Assembly: GCA_023419875.1 (NCBI GenBank)
Contig: JAEZXM010000385.1
Coordinates: forward strand, 1 to 6,967
DNA: 6,967 nt
Direction: 5' to 3'
Origin: Pseudomonadota bacterium
GTDB taxonomy: Bacteria; Myxococcota; Myxococcia; Myxococcales; Anaeromyxobacteraceae
Part shown: positions 1-6,744 of the stretch, piece after piece
Layout: every line of letters starts with the position of its first letter
How positions within the stretch are numbered: position 1 is the stretch's first letter
Notes under the pieces: generated by a model
What the model saw: the letters and a program-made list of their open reading frames with translations, nothing else
The model's database searches: none
What the model was told of the DNA's origin: nothing
Position numbers and translations under genes: made by a program

Positions 1-385
1 TCCTCCACCCGCGCCCGAACCGCCCCGGCCCCCGCCCGCAGCGGATCCGACCCCTGTGCCCCGGCCCGCGCAGCCCGAGCCGAAACCCGCCCCTCCTCGC
101 CCGGTTTCCGTGCCCAAGGGCATCCAGCAGGTCTCGGAGACGCTCGGGGTGCTCAAGCTCCCCCCGGCCTCCTCCGGAGCCGGCCTCCTGGTCGTGAACG
201 CGACGCCCTGGGGCGAGGCGTTCGTCGACGGAAAGGGCGTCGGCGAGACGCCGAAGGAGCTGCGCGTCGGCGCGGGACGGTATCTCGTGAAGATCGTCCA
301 CCCCACCCTCGGCGCGCGGGAGGGCAAGGTGCTCATCAGGCCCGGGGAGCGGAGGGTCTTCTCGGCGGCGTTCCTCGAGAAGTGA
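1..385 (+). CDS. C-terminal part of a PEGA-domain protein with proline-rich linker (5' truncated; possibly a T6SS-linked Ser/Thr kinase)
   Basis: The reading frame is open from base 2 to the TGA at 383-385, so the gene starts outside the window. The GTG at 56 lies inside the proline-rich run and is unlikely to be the true start. Bases 2 to about 115 encode a Pro/Ala/Glu-rich low-complexity linker. About 30 residues then lead into a PEGA-like domain (roughly bases 182-376) with the usual pattern: short beta strand GLLVV, then 'NATPWGEAFVDGKGVGETP', then a beta-rich half ending RRVFSAAF. PEGA domains are small beta-rich modules, often at the C-terminus of surface proteins or of bacterial Ser/Thr kinases, where a Pro-rich linker or membrane segment separates them from the kinase. 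The position just upstream of tssJ makes a T6SS regulatory kinase or FHA-type protein plausible, but no kinase residues lie in the window. Confidence is good for the domain and low for the kinase idea. Confidence 0.72.
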   Translation, partial: PPPAPEPPRPPPAADPTPVPRPAQPEPKPAPPRPVSVPKGIQQVSETLGVLKLPPASSGAGLLVVNATPWGEAFVDGKGVGETPKELRVGAGRYLVKIVHPTLGAREGKVLIRPGERRVFSAAFLEK

Positions 386-457
386 CGGTTCGTGCCCGAG
401 TTGCACACCAGGGAACCTGTGGCAGACTCCTCCCGAGCGACCCACCCCGGACTCCCC
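386..457 (+). other. Short intergenic leader before tssJ
   Basis: This 72-base gap lies between the PEGA-protein stop and the preferred tssJ ATG. It is less GC-rich than the genes. It contains in-frame GTG codons at 392 and 419, either of which could extend tssJ. An AGGGA (410-414) sits four bases before GTG 419, closer than ideal. No Shine-Dalgarno is visible immediately before ATG 458. I see no convincing sigma-70 or sigma-54 promoter and no terminator, so readthrough from the upstream gene is likely. Confidence 0.4.
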
Positions 458-922
458 ATGCTCCGCTCCTACGGCAGCGTCGTCGCGGCAATCCTCCTGT
501 TCTCGGGCTGCAGCCTCCTGGGCCTTTCGAAACCGTCGACACCCGGGCCGTTGCGGCTGCAGATCCGCGCCGCCGACCGGCTGAACCCGGACGACAGCGG
601 CCGCTCCCTGCCCACGCTGGTCCGCGTCTACCAGCTCGGCTCCGCCGCGCGGGCACGCACCGTGGAGCTCACCGACCTGCTCCGCGACCCCAAGGAAGCT
701 CTCGGGGGCGAGCTGCTCTCGATCGAGGAGCTGCTGCTCTCGCCCGGCCAGACGGTCGAGCGGACCCTGACGCGCGAGCCCGACGCGCGGGCCGTGCTCG
801 TCGCCGCCGTGGTCCGGCGGCCGGCCGGCGTGAGCTGGCGCGACGTCGTGGAGCTCTCGCCCGCGAAGAAGCAGAAGAGCCTCGCCTACGTCCTCGAGGA
901 GTACCGGCTCACGGCGCGCTAG
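458..922 (+). CDS. tssJ: TssJ, T6SS outer-membrane lipoprotein (SciN family)
   Basis: TssJ is the outer-membrane lipoprotein of the T6SS membrane complex. In known systems its periplasmic beta-sandwich binds the C-terminal periplasmic domain of TssM. The protein is 154 residues from ATG 458, normal for the family. Residues 1-18 form a lipoprotein signal: a short n-region with Arg3, a hydrophobic stretch 'VVAAILLF', and the lipobox FSGC with lipidated Cys18. Ser at +2 (not Asp) fits outer-membrane sorting. The mature part shows family hallmarks: 'LQIRAADRLNPDDSGRS' followed by 'TLVRVYQL', then the Leu-rich DLL segment, LGGELLSIEE, and an 'LSPGQTVERTL' strand. ATG 458 was chosen because it places a standard-length signal peptide at the N-terminus. 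GTG 419 or 392 would add 13 or 22 residues before it. tssK follows 23 bases downstream, consistent with one operon. Confidence 0.9.
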   Translation: MLRSYGSVVAAILLFSGCSLLGLSKPSTPGPLRLQIRAADRLNPDDSGRSLPTLVRVYQLGSAARARTVELTDLLRDPKEALGGELLSIEELLLSPGQTVERTLTREPDARAVLVAAVVRRPAGVSWRDVVELSPAKKQKSLAYVLEEYRLTAR

Positions 923-930
923 CGGGCCGG

Positions 931-937
931 GGGGAGG
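931..937 (+). promoter_or_regulatory. Ribosome binding site of tssK
   Basis: GGGGAGG lies eight bases before ATG 946. This strong Shine-Dalgarno fixes the tssK start, although the same frame stays open far upstream through tssJ. Confidence 0.75.
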
Positions 938-945
938 TTTTTCGC

Positions 946-2316
946 ATGCGGTCGCCGCTCCGGGTGGTCTGGTCCGAGGGGATGTTCCTCGCGCCCCAGC
1001 ACATGCAGGCGCTGGACAGGTACCACGAGGCCCTCCTCGCCGTCCGTCTGGAGGCGGTCGCGCCGTTCGCCTGGGGCGTCTGCGAGCTGGAGATCGATGC
1101 CGCCGCCCTCGCCGCCGGGCAGCTGCGCCTGGAGCGGTTCGCGGGGGTGATGCCCGGCGGCCTCTGCGTCTCCTTCTCCGGCAACGACGCCTCGGCGCCG
1201 CCGCCGCGACCGGTCGGCGACGTGTTCCCGGCGGGAGCGAGGAGCCTCGAGGTCTGGCTGGGCGTGCCGCGCGAGCGCGAGGGGCTTCCCGCCGCCGGCC
1301 CGGCGGGCCCGCCGGAAGCGCCCCGCCCCCGCTATCACCTCGCGAGCCGCTCTCTCCCCGACACCATGCAGCCCGGGGCGATCGTGCCCGTGGACCTCGG
1401 CACGCCCAATGCCGTCCTGCTCCTCGGGAGCGAGTCGCGCGAGGATCACGAGACGATCCGGATCGCCGAGATCGTCCGCACCGGGAGCGGACAGCTCGCG
1501 CTCGGGGAGAGCTTCCTGCCGCCCCTGCTGCGCGCCGGCGCGACGCCCCGCCTCCCGGCACAGCTCCGCGAGCTGGTGGCGCGTCTCGTGGCCCGCCAGC
1601 GCGAGCTCGCCGCAGGGCGCCAGCAGCGCGAGACCGCGGCGGGCGAGGTCTCGGGCGCGGACGTCTCGCGACTCCTCCAGCTCTCCGTCCTCTCCGGCGC
1701 GATCCCCGGGCTCGCCCACCTCGCCGACCTCCCGGACGCGCCGCCGCGCGAGCTCTACCTCGCGCTCGCCTCGCTCGCCGGGCAGCTCGCCTCCTTCGCC
1801 CCCGACGCCGACGTGACCGGCATCCCGCGCTACGCCCACGATGAGCCGCGGACCACGTTCGAGCCGCTCTTCGCCCGGCTGCACGCGTATTTGAGCGGCC
1901 TCGGCGTGGAGCGTTTCACGCGCATCCCGCTCGAGGTCCGCGGGCTCCTCCACCTGGCGAACAAGGTCGAGGAGCCGCTCCTCCGGGACGCCCAGCTCAT
2001 CCTCGCGGTGAACAGCGAGATGGCGGAGACGGTGGTCGCGGAGCAGCTCCCGCGACTCTGCAAGATCGCGGCTCGAGGGGACGTTCAAGCCCTGGTTCAG
2101 GCGGCGGCGCCAGGCGCGCCGCTGCAGGTCCTACATCGTCCCCCTCCCGAGATCCCGCTCAAGGCCGGCACGGTGTACTTCGAGATCGATCGCAGCCACC
2201 GGCTGTGGAAAGGCGTCCTCACGGAACGGACGGTAGCGATCCATCTCCCTCCGCCCTTCGATGCAAGCCGCACCAGGCTGGAGCTCCTGGCGATCCCCAA
2301 GAGCCCGGGCGGATGA
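946..2316 (+). CDS. tssK: TssK, T6SS baseplate protein
   Basis: TssK forms trimers in the cytoplasm that link the phage-like baseplate (TssE/F/G) to the TssL/TssM membrane complex. It is structurally related to phage receptor-binding proteins. The predicted protein is 456 residues, typical for the family. The N-terminal signature is clear: residues 9-21 read WSEGMFLAPQHMQ, matching the 'W.EGMfL.PQHfQ' motif. A Pro/Ala-rich variable linker lies near residues 113-128. The helical central region includes a Gln/Arg/Glu-rich segment encoded around 1560-1650. The C-terminal domain contains 'YFEIDRSHRLW' (Y411-D415 onward), another family hallmark, and ends in the strand LELLAIPK. The start is set by the strong ribosome binding site at 931-937. 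The TGA stop (2314-2316) overlaps an ATG at 2313. The last ~200 bases use slightly more A/T-ending codons than the rest, which may be chance. Confidence 0.95.
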   Translation: MRSPLRVVWSEGMFLAPQHMQALDRYHEALLAVRLEAVAPFAWGVCELEIDAAALAAGQLRLERFAGVMPGGLCVSFSGNDASAPPPRPVGDVFPAGARSLEVWLGVPREREGLPAAGPAGPPEAPRPRYHLASRSLPDTMQPGAIVPVDLGTPNAVLLLGSESREDHETIRIAEIVRTGSGQLALGESFLPPLLRAGATPRLPAQLRELVARLVARQRELAAGRQQRETAAGEVSGADVSRLLQLSVLSGAIPGLAHLADLPDAPPRELYLALASLAGQLASFAPDADVTGIPRYAHDEPRTTFEPLFARLHAYLSGLGVERFTRIPLEVRGLLHLANKVEEPLLRDAQLILAVNSEMAETVVAEQLPRLCKIAARGDVQALVQAAAPGAPLQVLHRPPPEIPLKAGTVYFEIDRSHRLWKGVLTERTVAIHLPPPFDASRTRLELLAIPKSPGG

Positions 2317-2426
2317 GCAGTCATTGCTGGACCGCGCAACCCTCGATACCATCGGGGAACTTCGGAGAATCCGGCGGGGATGACGGTGAGCCGCGCCCCG
2401 AGGGCTCGTCCGCGGAGGGGTCCGAC
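2317..2426 (+). other. tssK-tssL spacer or alternative TssL N-terminal extension
   Basis: These 110 bases lie between the tssK stop and the preferred tssL GTG. They are in frame with tssL and open from ATG 2313 onward. Third positions are atypical in the first part: 9 of the first 25 codons from ATG 2313 end in A or T, and one is ATA, whereas genes here almost always end codons in G or C. The remaining 13 codons all end in G or C. The encoded peptide would be Gly/Ser/Glu/Pro-rich and resembles nothing in the DotU family. I read it as mainly a non-coding leader. A 5-bp complementarity (CGGGG 2375-2379 with CCCCG 2396-2400) is too weak to call a hairpin. Confidence 0.45.
2414..2420 (+). promoter_or_regulatory. 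Ribosome binding site of tssL
   Basis: GGAGGGG lies six bases before GTG 2427. It supports this internal GTG over ATG 2313 as the tssL start. Only the tssK coding end lies upstream of ATG 2313, with no purine-rich site at proper spacing. Confidence 0.7.
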
Positions 2427-3104
2427 GTGAATCGCGTCACCGAGATCACGCGGGATTGCTTCAACGCGATCGCGCAGCTTCGCGCGGCGGAGGCGGGAAG
2501 CCTGCCGCCGCCGGAGCAGCTCCACGCCCGGCTGCGCCGGTTCGTGGACGACCTCCTGCGCCGCGCCGGCGACGCCGGGCTGGGGCGCGAGGAGGCCTCC
2601 GACGTCGCCTACCCGGTCGTCGCCCTCGCCGACGAGGTGATGCAGACGAAGGAGGACGACGCCATCCGCAGCTTCTGGAACGCGCACCCCCTCCAGCTCC
2701 AGTACTTCGGGGAGAACGTCGCCGGAGAGGCGTTCTTCAGCCGGCTCGAGCGCGCCCGCCGCGACCCACGGCGCGCCGACGCCCTGCGGGCGCACCACCT
2801 CGCACTCGCGTTCGGCTTCCAGGGCCGCTACCGGGTGCACGGGGGCGAGCTCGAGCTCCTCGGGATCACCGAGGCGGTGGCTCGCGAGGTGCTGCGCGGC
2901 GCGGAGCACGATCGCGAGACCCTGTCCCCGCACGGCGAGGGCAAGGGTGAGCACGGCGCGGCAACGGCCCGCGGCGGGCTGCTGCTCTGGGTCGCCGCAG
3001 GGCTGCTCGCGGCCTCGGTGGCGCTGTACGCAGGGCTCCGGATCGCGCTCGCCTCGGGGACGGCCGACGTGGTGGAGCGCATCTCCGCGCTCGCGAAGGG
3101 GTGA
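2427..3104 (+). CDS. tssL: TssL, T6SS inner-membrane protein (DotU/IcmH family)
   Basis: TssL is a C-tail-anchored inner-membrane protein. Its cytoplasmic helical domain, with TssM and TssK, connects the baseplate to the membrane complex. From GTG 2427 the protein is 225 residues, normal for short DotU-type TssL. It begins 'VNRVTEITRDCFNAIAQLR', the usual DotU opening. Other hallmarks are 'YPVVALADEVM' (62-72, with the ALADE core at 66-70) and the segment from W84 through 'LQLQYFGENVAGEAFF' (89-104). A single transmembrane helix lies near residues 184-205 (LLLWVAAGLLAASVALYAGL), leaving a short periplasmic tail. There is no C-terminal OmpA-like peptidoglycan-binding domain, so any cell-wall anchoring must come from another protein. 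ATG 2313, overlapping the tssK stop as ATGA, would give 263 residues. GTG 2427 is preferred on ribosome binding site, codon use and family alignment. tssM starts seven bases after the stop. Confidence 0.93.
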   Translation: MNRVTEITRDCFNAIAQLRAAEAGSLPPPEQLHARLRRFVDDLLRRAGDAGLGREEASDVAYPVVALADEVMQTKEDDAIRSFWNAHPLQLQYFGENVAGEAFFSRLERARRDPRRADALRAHHLALAFGFQGRYRVHGGELELLGITEAVAREVLRGAEHDRETLSPHGEGKGEHGAATARGGLLLWVAAGLLAASVALYAGLRIALASGTADVVERISALAKG

Positions 3105-3111
3105 CGGGTCC

Positions 3112-6100
3112 ATGTTCGTCCTCGCCCTCCTCGCCGTGCTCGTCCTCGCCGCCCTCTGGACCGGCGCGCTCGTCATGGGCTGGCCGCTCTGGCCCGCGGT
3201 CTTTGCCACGCTCGTCGCGGTCTTCGGGGTGGTGGCGATCTGGTTGTGGCGTCGCCTCCGGGCCCGGCAGGCGGCGGGCGAGATCGAGCGCAGCCTCCAG
3301 TCTCAGGCCGATGCCCACGCCGCCTCGGTCCGCCCCGACCAGCAGGCGGAGATCGACGCGCTGCGGGCCGAGTTCCAGAAGGCCGTCGCCGCCCTCAAGG
3401 GCTCGAAGCTGGCGCGCGGCGGGCGCGACGCCCTGGCGCTGCTCCCCTGGTACGTGATCATCGGCCCGCCCGGCGCCGGCAAAAGCACCGCCCTTCGGAA
3501 CTCCGGCCTCCAGTTCCCGTACCTCTCCGCGCGCGGCGGCGGCGTGAAGGGCGTCGGGGGCACGCGCAACTGCGAGTGGTGGCTCACCAACGAGGCGGTG
3601 ATCCTCGACACCGCCGGCCGGTACTCCACCGAGGACGAGGACCACGACGAGTGGTCGGCGTTCCTGGACATGCTCCACCGCACCCGCCCGCGGAAGCCGG
3701 TGAACGGGCTCCTCGTGGCGGTGAGCATCGGCGACCTCGGGGGCGAGACCGAGGAGGGCGTGGTCGCGCTCGCCAAGCGGCTCCGCGAGCGGATCGACGA
3801 GGTGATGGCCCGGCTGCAGGTGGTGCTGCCCGCGTACCTGGTCTTCACGAAATGCGACCTCGTCCCCGGCTTCGTCGAGAGCTTCTCCGACCTGCGCAAG
3901 CGCGAGCGGGGTCAGATCTGGGGGTTCACCGCCTCGACGGCCGATCGGACCGCGCCGGGCGAGCTCTTCCGGGAGCGGTTCCAGGAGCTCGTCGCGGTGC
4001 TCGAGGAGCGCGCCCTGGCACGCCTCGGCGAGGAGCGCGGGCTCACGGCGCGGGAGAAGATCTGGCAGTTCCCGCAGCAGCTCGCGACGCTGGAGGACAA
4101 CCTGGCGCTGCTCGTGGAGACGCTCTTCGCGGAGAACGTCTACCAGGACACGCCCATCCTCCGCGGCGTCTACCTCACGAGCGGCACGCAGGAGGGGCGT
4201 CCCCTGGACCGCGTGATGGGCGCGATGGCGGACGCCTTCGGCCTGCGACCCCAGCTCGGCGCCGAGACGCCGGTGCTCGAGGCGAAGAGCTACTTCCTGC
4301 GCGACGTCTTCCAGAGGGTGATCTTCCCCGACCGGCACCTGGCGGTGAAGAACGCCAGGTCCGTCCGCCGGCAGTCGCTCCAGCGCTGGGGCCTCGCCGC
4401 CGCGGCCGCCGCCGCGGCGCTGCTCCTCTTCGCCCTGCCGCTCAGGGCGTTCGTGCTCAACCGGAGCCTGGTGCGATCCACGGGGGCGCTCGTCACCCAG
4501 GCCGCGGCCGCGCTCCAGGACCAGCGGGGCGGACCGAAGCTCGCGGCGCTCGACCCGCTGCGCGAGCGGCTCGACCAGCTCCGGCGGTGGGAGGAGGACG
4601 GCCCGCCGTTCTCGATGCGTTTCGGCATGTACCAGGGCGACTCGCTCGTCTCCGGTGCGCGGGACCTGTACGCGGCGGCCGCGCGCCGCCTGGTGATCGA
4701 GCCCGTGTACGGACTCGAGGCGGAGGAGCTCGAGGCCTTCGTCCGGGAGTACGAGACGAGCGGCGCCCCTCCGACCGAGACCGCGTATGCCGCCGCGTAC
4801 GACAAGCTGAAGCTGGATCTGCTCCTCTCGGGCCCCAAGGCTCCCGGGGAGCCGGTCGCCTCCGAGGCGGACCGGGCGTGGGCGGTGCAGCGCATCACCG
4901 ACCGCTGGACGGAGGGGGCGACGGCGCGCGAGGCCGCGGCCGTGAAGAAGGTGACCGCGAACGCGGAGCTCTTCCTCGCGATCCTCTCCGAGGAGCCCGC
5001 GCTCGGACTCGTCCGGTACGACGACCTCGTACGGCGGGTCCGGGTGGTCCTGAACCGCGTGCCCTACACCTCGCTCGCGACGCAGCGGCTGGTGCAGGCG
5101 GTGGAGCCGAGGGGGTTGGGGCTCACGCTCCCGGCGCTGCTCGGCGAGCCGATGTCGACGCTGCGGAGCGAGGGGCGGATCCGGGGCGCGTTCACGCGCC
5201 AGGGCTACGAGGAGGTGGTGAAGCCGCTCCTCGACGACCCCTCGAGCCTCCTCGAGCCGTGGGTGCTGGCGCGAGATGGAAAGGACGCGGAGGAGCGGCT
5301 CGCCGAGGCGGTGAAGCGGCTGCGCACCCGGTACTTCGAGCTCTACGTGGACGAGTGGCGCCGCTTCGTCGACGGCATCGCGGTCGATCCCGACGCTGCT
5401 GGCGGAGCGATGGCGGCGCTCATGGAGCTCACCCGGGGCGAGCCTCCGCCCCTGGTGCGCCTCTTCCGCGGCGTGGCCCACCACACCCGGATCGGCGGCC
5501 TCGGCCGTGTGGCGAGCGGCGCGCGGCAAGGCGTGCTTGACCGGCTCCAGAAACGGATGGGCTCCAAGGGCGCGGTGGTGGTCGCGGCGACGCAGGAGGA
5601 TCCGGCGGCGAAGGAGCTCGGTCCCCAGGGCGTCGAGCGCGCCTTCGCGGGCCTCGTGGTCTTCGCGGTACCGCCCGACGCTCTTCCCGGCGCCGTGGCC
5701 ACCGCGGTCGGCGGGGGAAAGACCGATCCGCAGCAAGCCCCGCGCAGCCTCCCGATCGACTACTACCAGGAGCAGCTCGTCTTCGTCCGCGACGCGCTCC
5801 TCACCGCTCGTGAGGGGGGCGATCCGCGCGCCCTCACCGAGCGGGTGGCCTCCGCGCGTACCCGCATCCGCGCGCTCCTCGACGCCGCCCAGATCGGCTG
5901 GCGCCCGCGCCTCGAGGCGCTGCTCTGGCCGCCGATCAACGCGGCGAGCAACGCCACCGCGCAGGAGGCGGCCGGCGGCGCCGCGCGCGCCTGGTGCACC
6001 AGCGTCGCCGGGCCGTACCGGCAGCGGCTCGAGGGGCGGTACCCGTTCCGCGCGGACGGCGGCGACGCCTCGCTGTCGGACGTGACGGAGTTCTTCCGCC

Positions 6101-6744
6101 CGGGCGGCGAGCTCTGGGGCTTCTACGATCAGTACCTCAGGTCCGACGTGCCCCGCGGCGGCGACGGCTTCCAGTTCGCGAAGCAGCTCGGCGGAGCGAC
6201 CGGCTTCCAGACGGGACTGCTCGGCTACCTCGAGCGCGCCCAGGACGTCACGCAGGTGCTCTTCTCGCCCGGTGTCGTCGAGCCGCGGGTCCAGCTCACC
6301 GCGCGGATCCGGCCCACGCCCGGCGTGGCCGTGGTCTGGCTCGAGGTGGACGGGCAGAAGCTCGACTACCGGAACGGGCCCGAGGAGTGGCACCGGCTCG
6401 CCTGGCCGGGCCCGAGCCGCGGGCAGGGCGCGTCGCTCCGCGCCCGGGCCGCGAGCGGACAGGAGGAGATCGTCCAGCAGGAGGGCGACTGGGGCCTCTT
6501 CCGGCTGATGGAGGCGGGGCGAGTGAGGGGCGAGGCCGGAAAGGACCTCAGCGTCACCTGGAACCTGCCCTCGCTGGGCACCGAGATCACGATCGACTTC
6601 CACCCGGAGCGCGCCGACACCCCGTTCTTCGGCACCCGCAAGCGCCGCGGCGGGAAGTTCCTCGCCCCGTTCCGCTCGGGCCTTCTGCCGCCGGCCGAGA
6701 TCGGCCGGGGCGCGCCCGCGTGCGGCGAGGAGGGCCAGCCGTGA
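3112..6744 (+). CDS. tssM: TssM, T6SS inner-membrane protein (IcmF family)
   Basis: TssM is the large inner-membrane scaffold of the T6SS membrane complex. It joins TssL in the membrane and reaches through the periplasm to TssJ. The protein is 1210 residues, usual for the family. Two N-terminal transmembrane helices (about 2-21 and 24-46) are followed by a cytoplasmic GTPase-like domain. That domain carries an intact P-loop GPPGAGKST (118-126), a Walker B/switch-like VILDTAG (163-169) and a TKCD motif (246-249) at the usual base-recognition position. A third transmembrane helix lies near 426-448 and contains eight consecutive alanines. The rest is the periplasmic IcmF-related helical region and the C-terminal beta domain, including WPG (1098-1100) and GDWGLFRL (1125-1132). 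ATG 3112 was chosen because it begins directly with the first membrane helix; upstream in-frame codons overlap tssL and look non-native. A weak GAAGGGG (3095-3101) and the 7-base spacing suggest translation coupled to tssL. No frameshift is seen. Confidence 0.95.
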   Translation: MFVLALLAVLVLAALWTGALVMGWPLWPAVFATLVAVFGVVAIWLWRRLRARQAAGEIERSLQSQADAHAASVRPDQQAEIDALRAEFQKAVAALKGSKLARGGRDALALLPWYVIIGPPGAGKSTALRNSGLQFPYLSARGGGVKGVGGTRNCEWWLTNEAVILDTAGRYSTEDEDHDEWSAFLDMLHRTRPRKPVNGLLVAVSIGDLGGETEEGVVALAKRLRERIDEVMARLQVVLPAYLVFTKCDLVPGFVESFSDLRKRERGQIWGFTASTADRTAPGELFRERFQELVAVLEERALARLGEERGLTAREKIWQFPQQLATLEDNLALLVETLFAENVYQDTPILRGVYLTSGTQEGRPLDRVMGAMADAFGLRPQLGAETPVLEAKSYFLRDVFQRVIFPDRHLAVKNARSVRRQSLQRWGLAAAAAAAALLLFALPLRAFVLNRSLVRSTGALVTQAAAALQDQRGGPKLAALDPLRERLDQLRRWEEDGPPFSMRFGMYQGDSLVSGARDLYAAAARRLVIEPVYGLEAEELEAFVREYETSGAPPTETAYAAAYDKLKLDLLLSGPKAPGEPVASEADRAWAVQRITDRWTEGATAREAAAVKKVTANAELFLAILSEEPALGLVRYDDLVRRVRVVLNRVPYTSLATQRLVQAVEPRGLGLTLPALLGEPMSTLRSEGRIRGAFTRQGYEEVVKPLLDDPSSLLEPWVLARDGKDAEERLAEAVKRLRTRYFELYVDEWRRFVDGIAVDPDAAGGAMAALMELTRGEPPPLVRLFRGVAHHTRIGGLGRVASGARQGVLDRLQKRMGSKGAVVVAATQEDPAAKELGPQGVERAFAGLVVFAVPPDALPGAVATAVGGGKTDPQQAPRSLPIDYYQEQLVFVRDALLTAREGGDPRALTERVASARTRIRALLDAAQIGWRPRLEALLWPPINAASNATAQEAAGGAARAWCTSVAGPYRQRLEGRYPFRADGGDASLSDVTEFFRPGGELWGFYDQYLRSDVPRGGDGFQFAKQLGGATGFQTGLLGYLERAQDVTQVLFSPGVVEPRVQLTARIRPTPGVAVVWLEVDGQKLDYRNGPEEWHRLAWPGPSRGQGASLRARAASGQEEIVQQEGDWGLFRLMEAGRVRGEAGKDLSVTWNLPSLGTEITIDFHPERADTPFFGTRKRRGGKFLAPFRSGLLPPAEIGRGAPACGEEGQP
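6727..6734 (+). promoter_or_regulatory. Ribosome binding site of tagF
   Basis: GAGGAGGG inside the 3' end of tssM lies six bases before GTG 6741. It supports that GTG as the tagF start, with translation coupled to tssM. Confidence 0.7.

Noticed and set aside
401..425. TTGCAC and TGTGGCAG as possible promoter elements before tssJ
   Set aside because: TTGCAC has no -10 partner at suitable spacing, and TGGCAG lacks the downstream GC element of a sigma-54 promoter. This is chance-level similarity.
382..945. Upstream in-frame extension of tssK through the tssJ region
   Set aside because: The translation is Arg/Pro-rich and unlike TssK. The strong ribosome binding site before ATG 946 and the family N-terminus at residue 9 fix the start.
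919..2088. Minus-strand open frame of 389 codons opposite tssK
   Set aside because: It has the same composition artefact: an Arg/Glu/Ala-rich translation without recognisable motifs, while tssK on the + strand has clear family signatures.
4396..4422. GCC/GCG-repeat tract as a possible simple-sequence repeat
   Set aside because: It encodes the polyalanine part of the third TssM transmembrane helix with mixed GCC and GCG codons, so coding constraint explains it and phase variation is unlikely.
3246..5540. Alternative + strand frame of 764 codons inside tssM
   Set aside because: The translation is Arg/Gly/Pro/Ala-rich and out of frame with the confirmed TssM. It is a GC-rich shadow frame.
2866..6603. 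Very long open frame on the minus strand (1245 codons) antisense to tssM
   Set aside because: It lies in a phase opposite a highly GC-rich gene with G/C-ending codons, which suppresses stops. The translation is Arg/Glu/Leu/Pro-rich low complexity with no domain, while the + strand encodes a full TssM.
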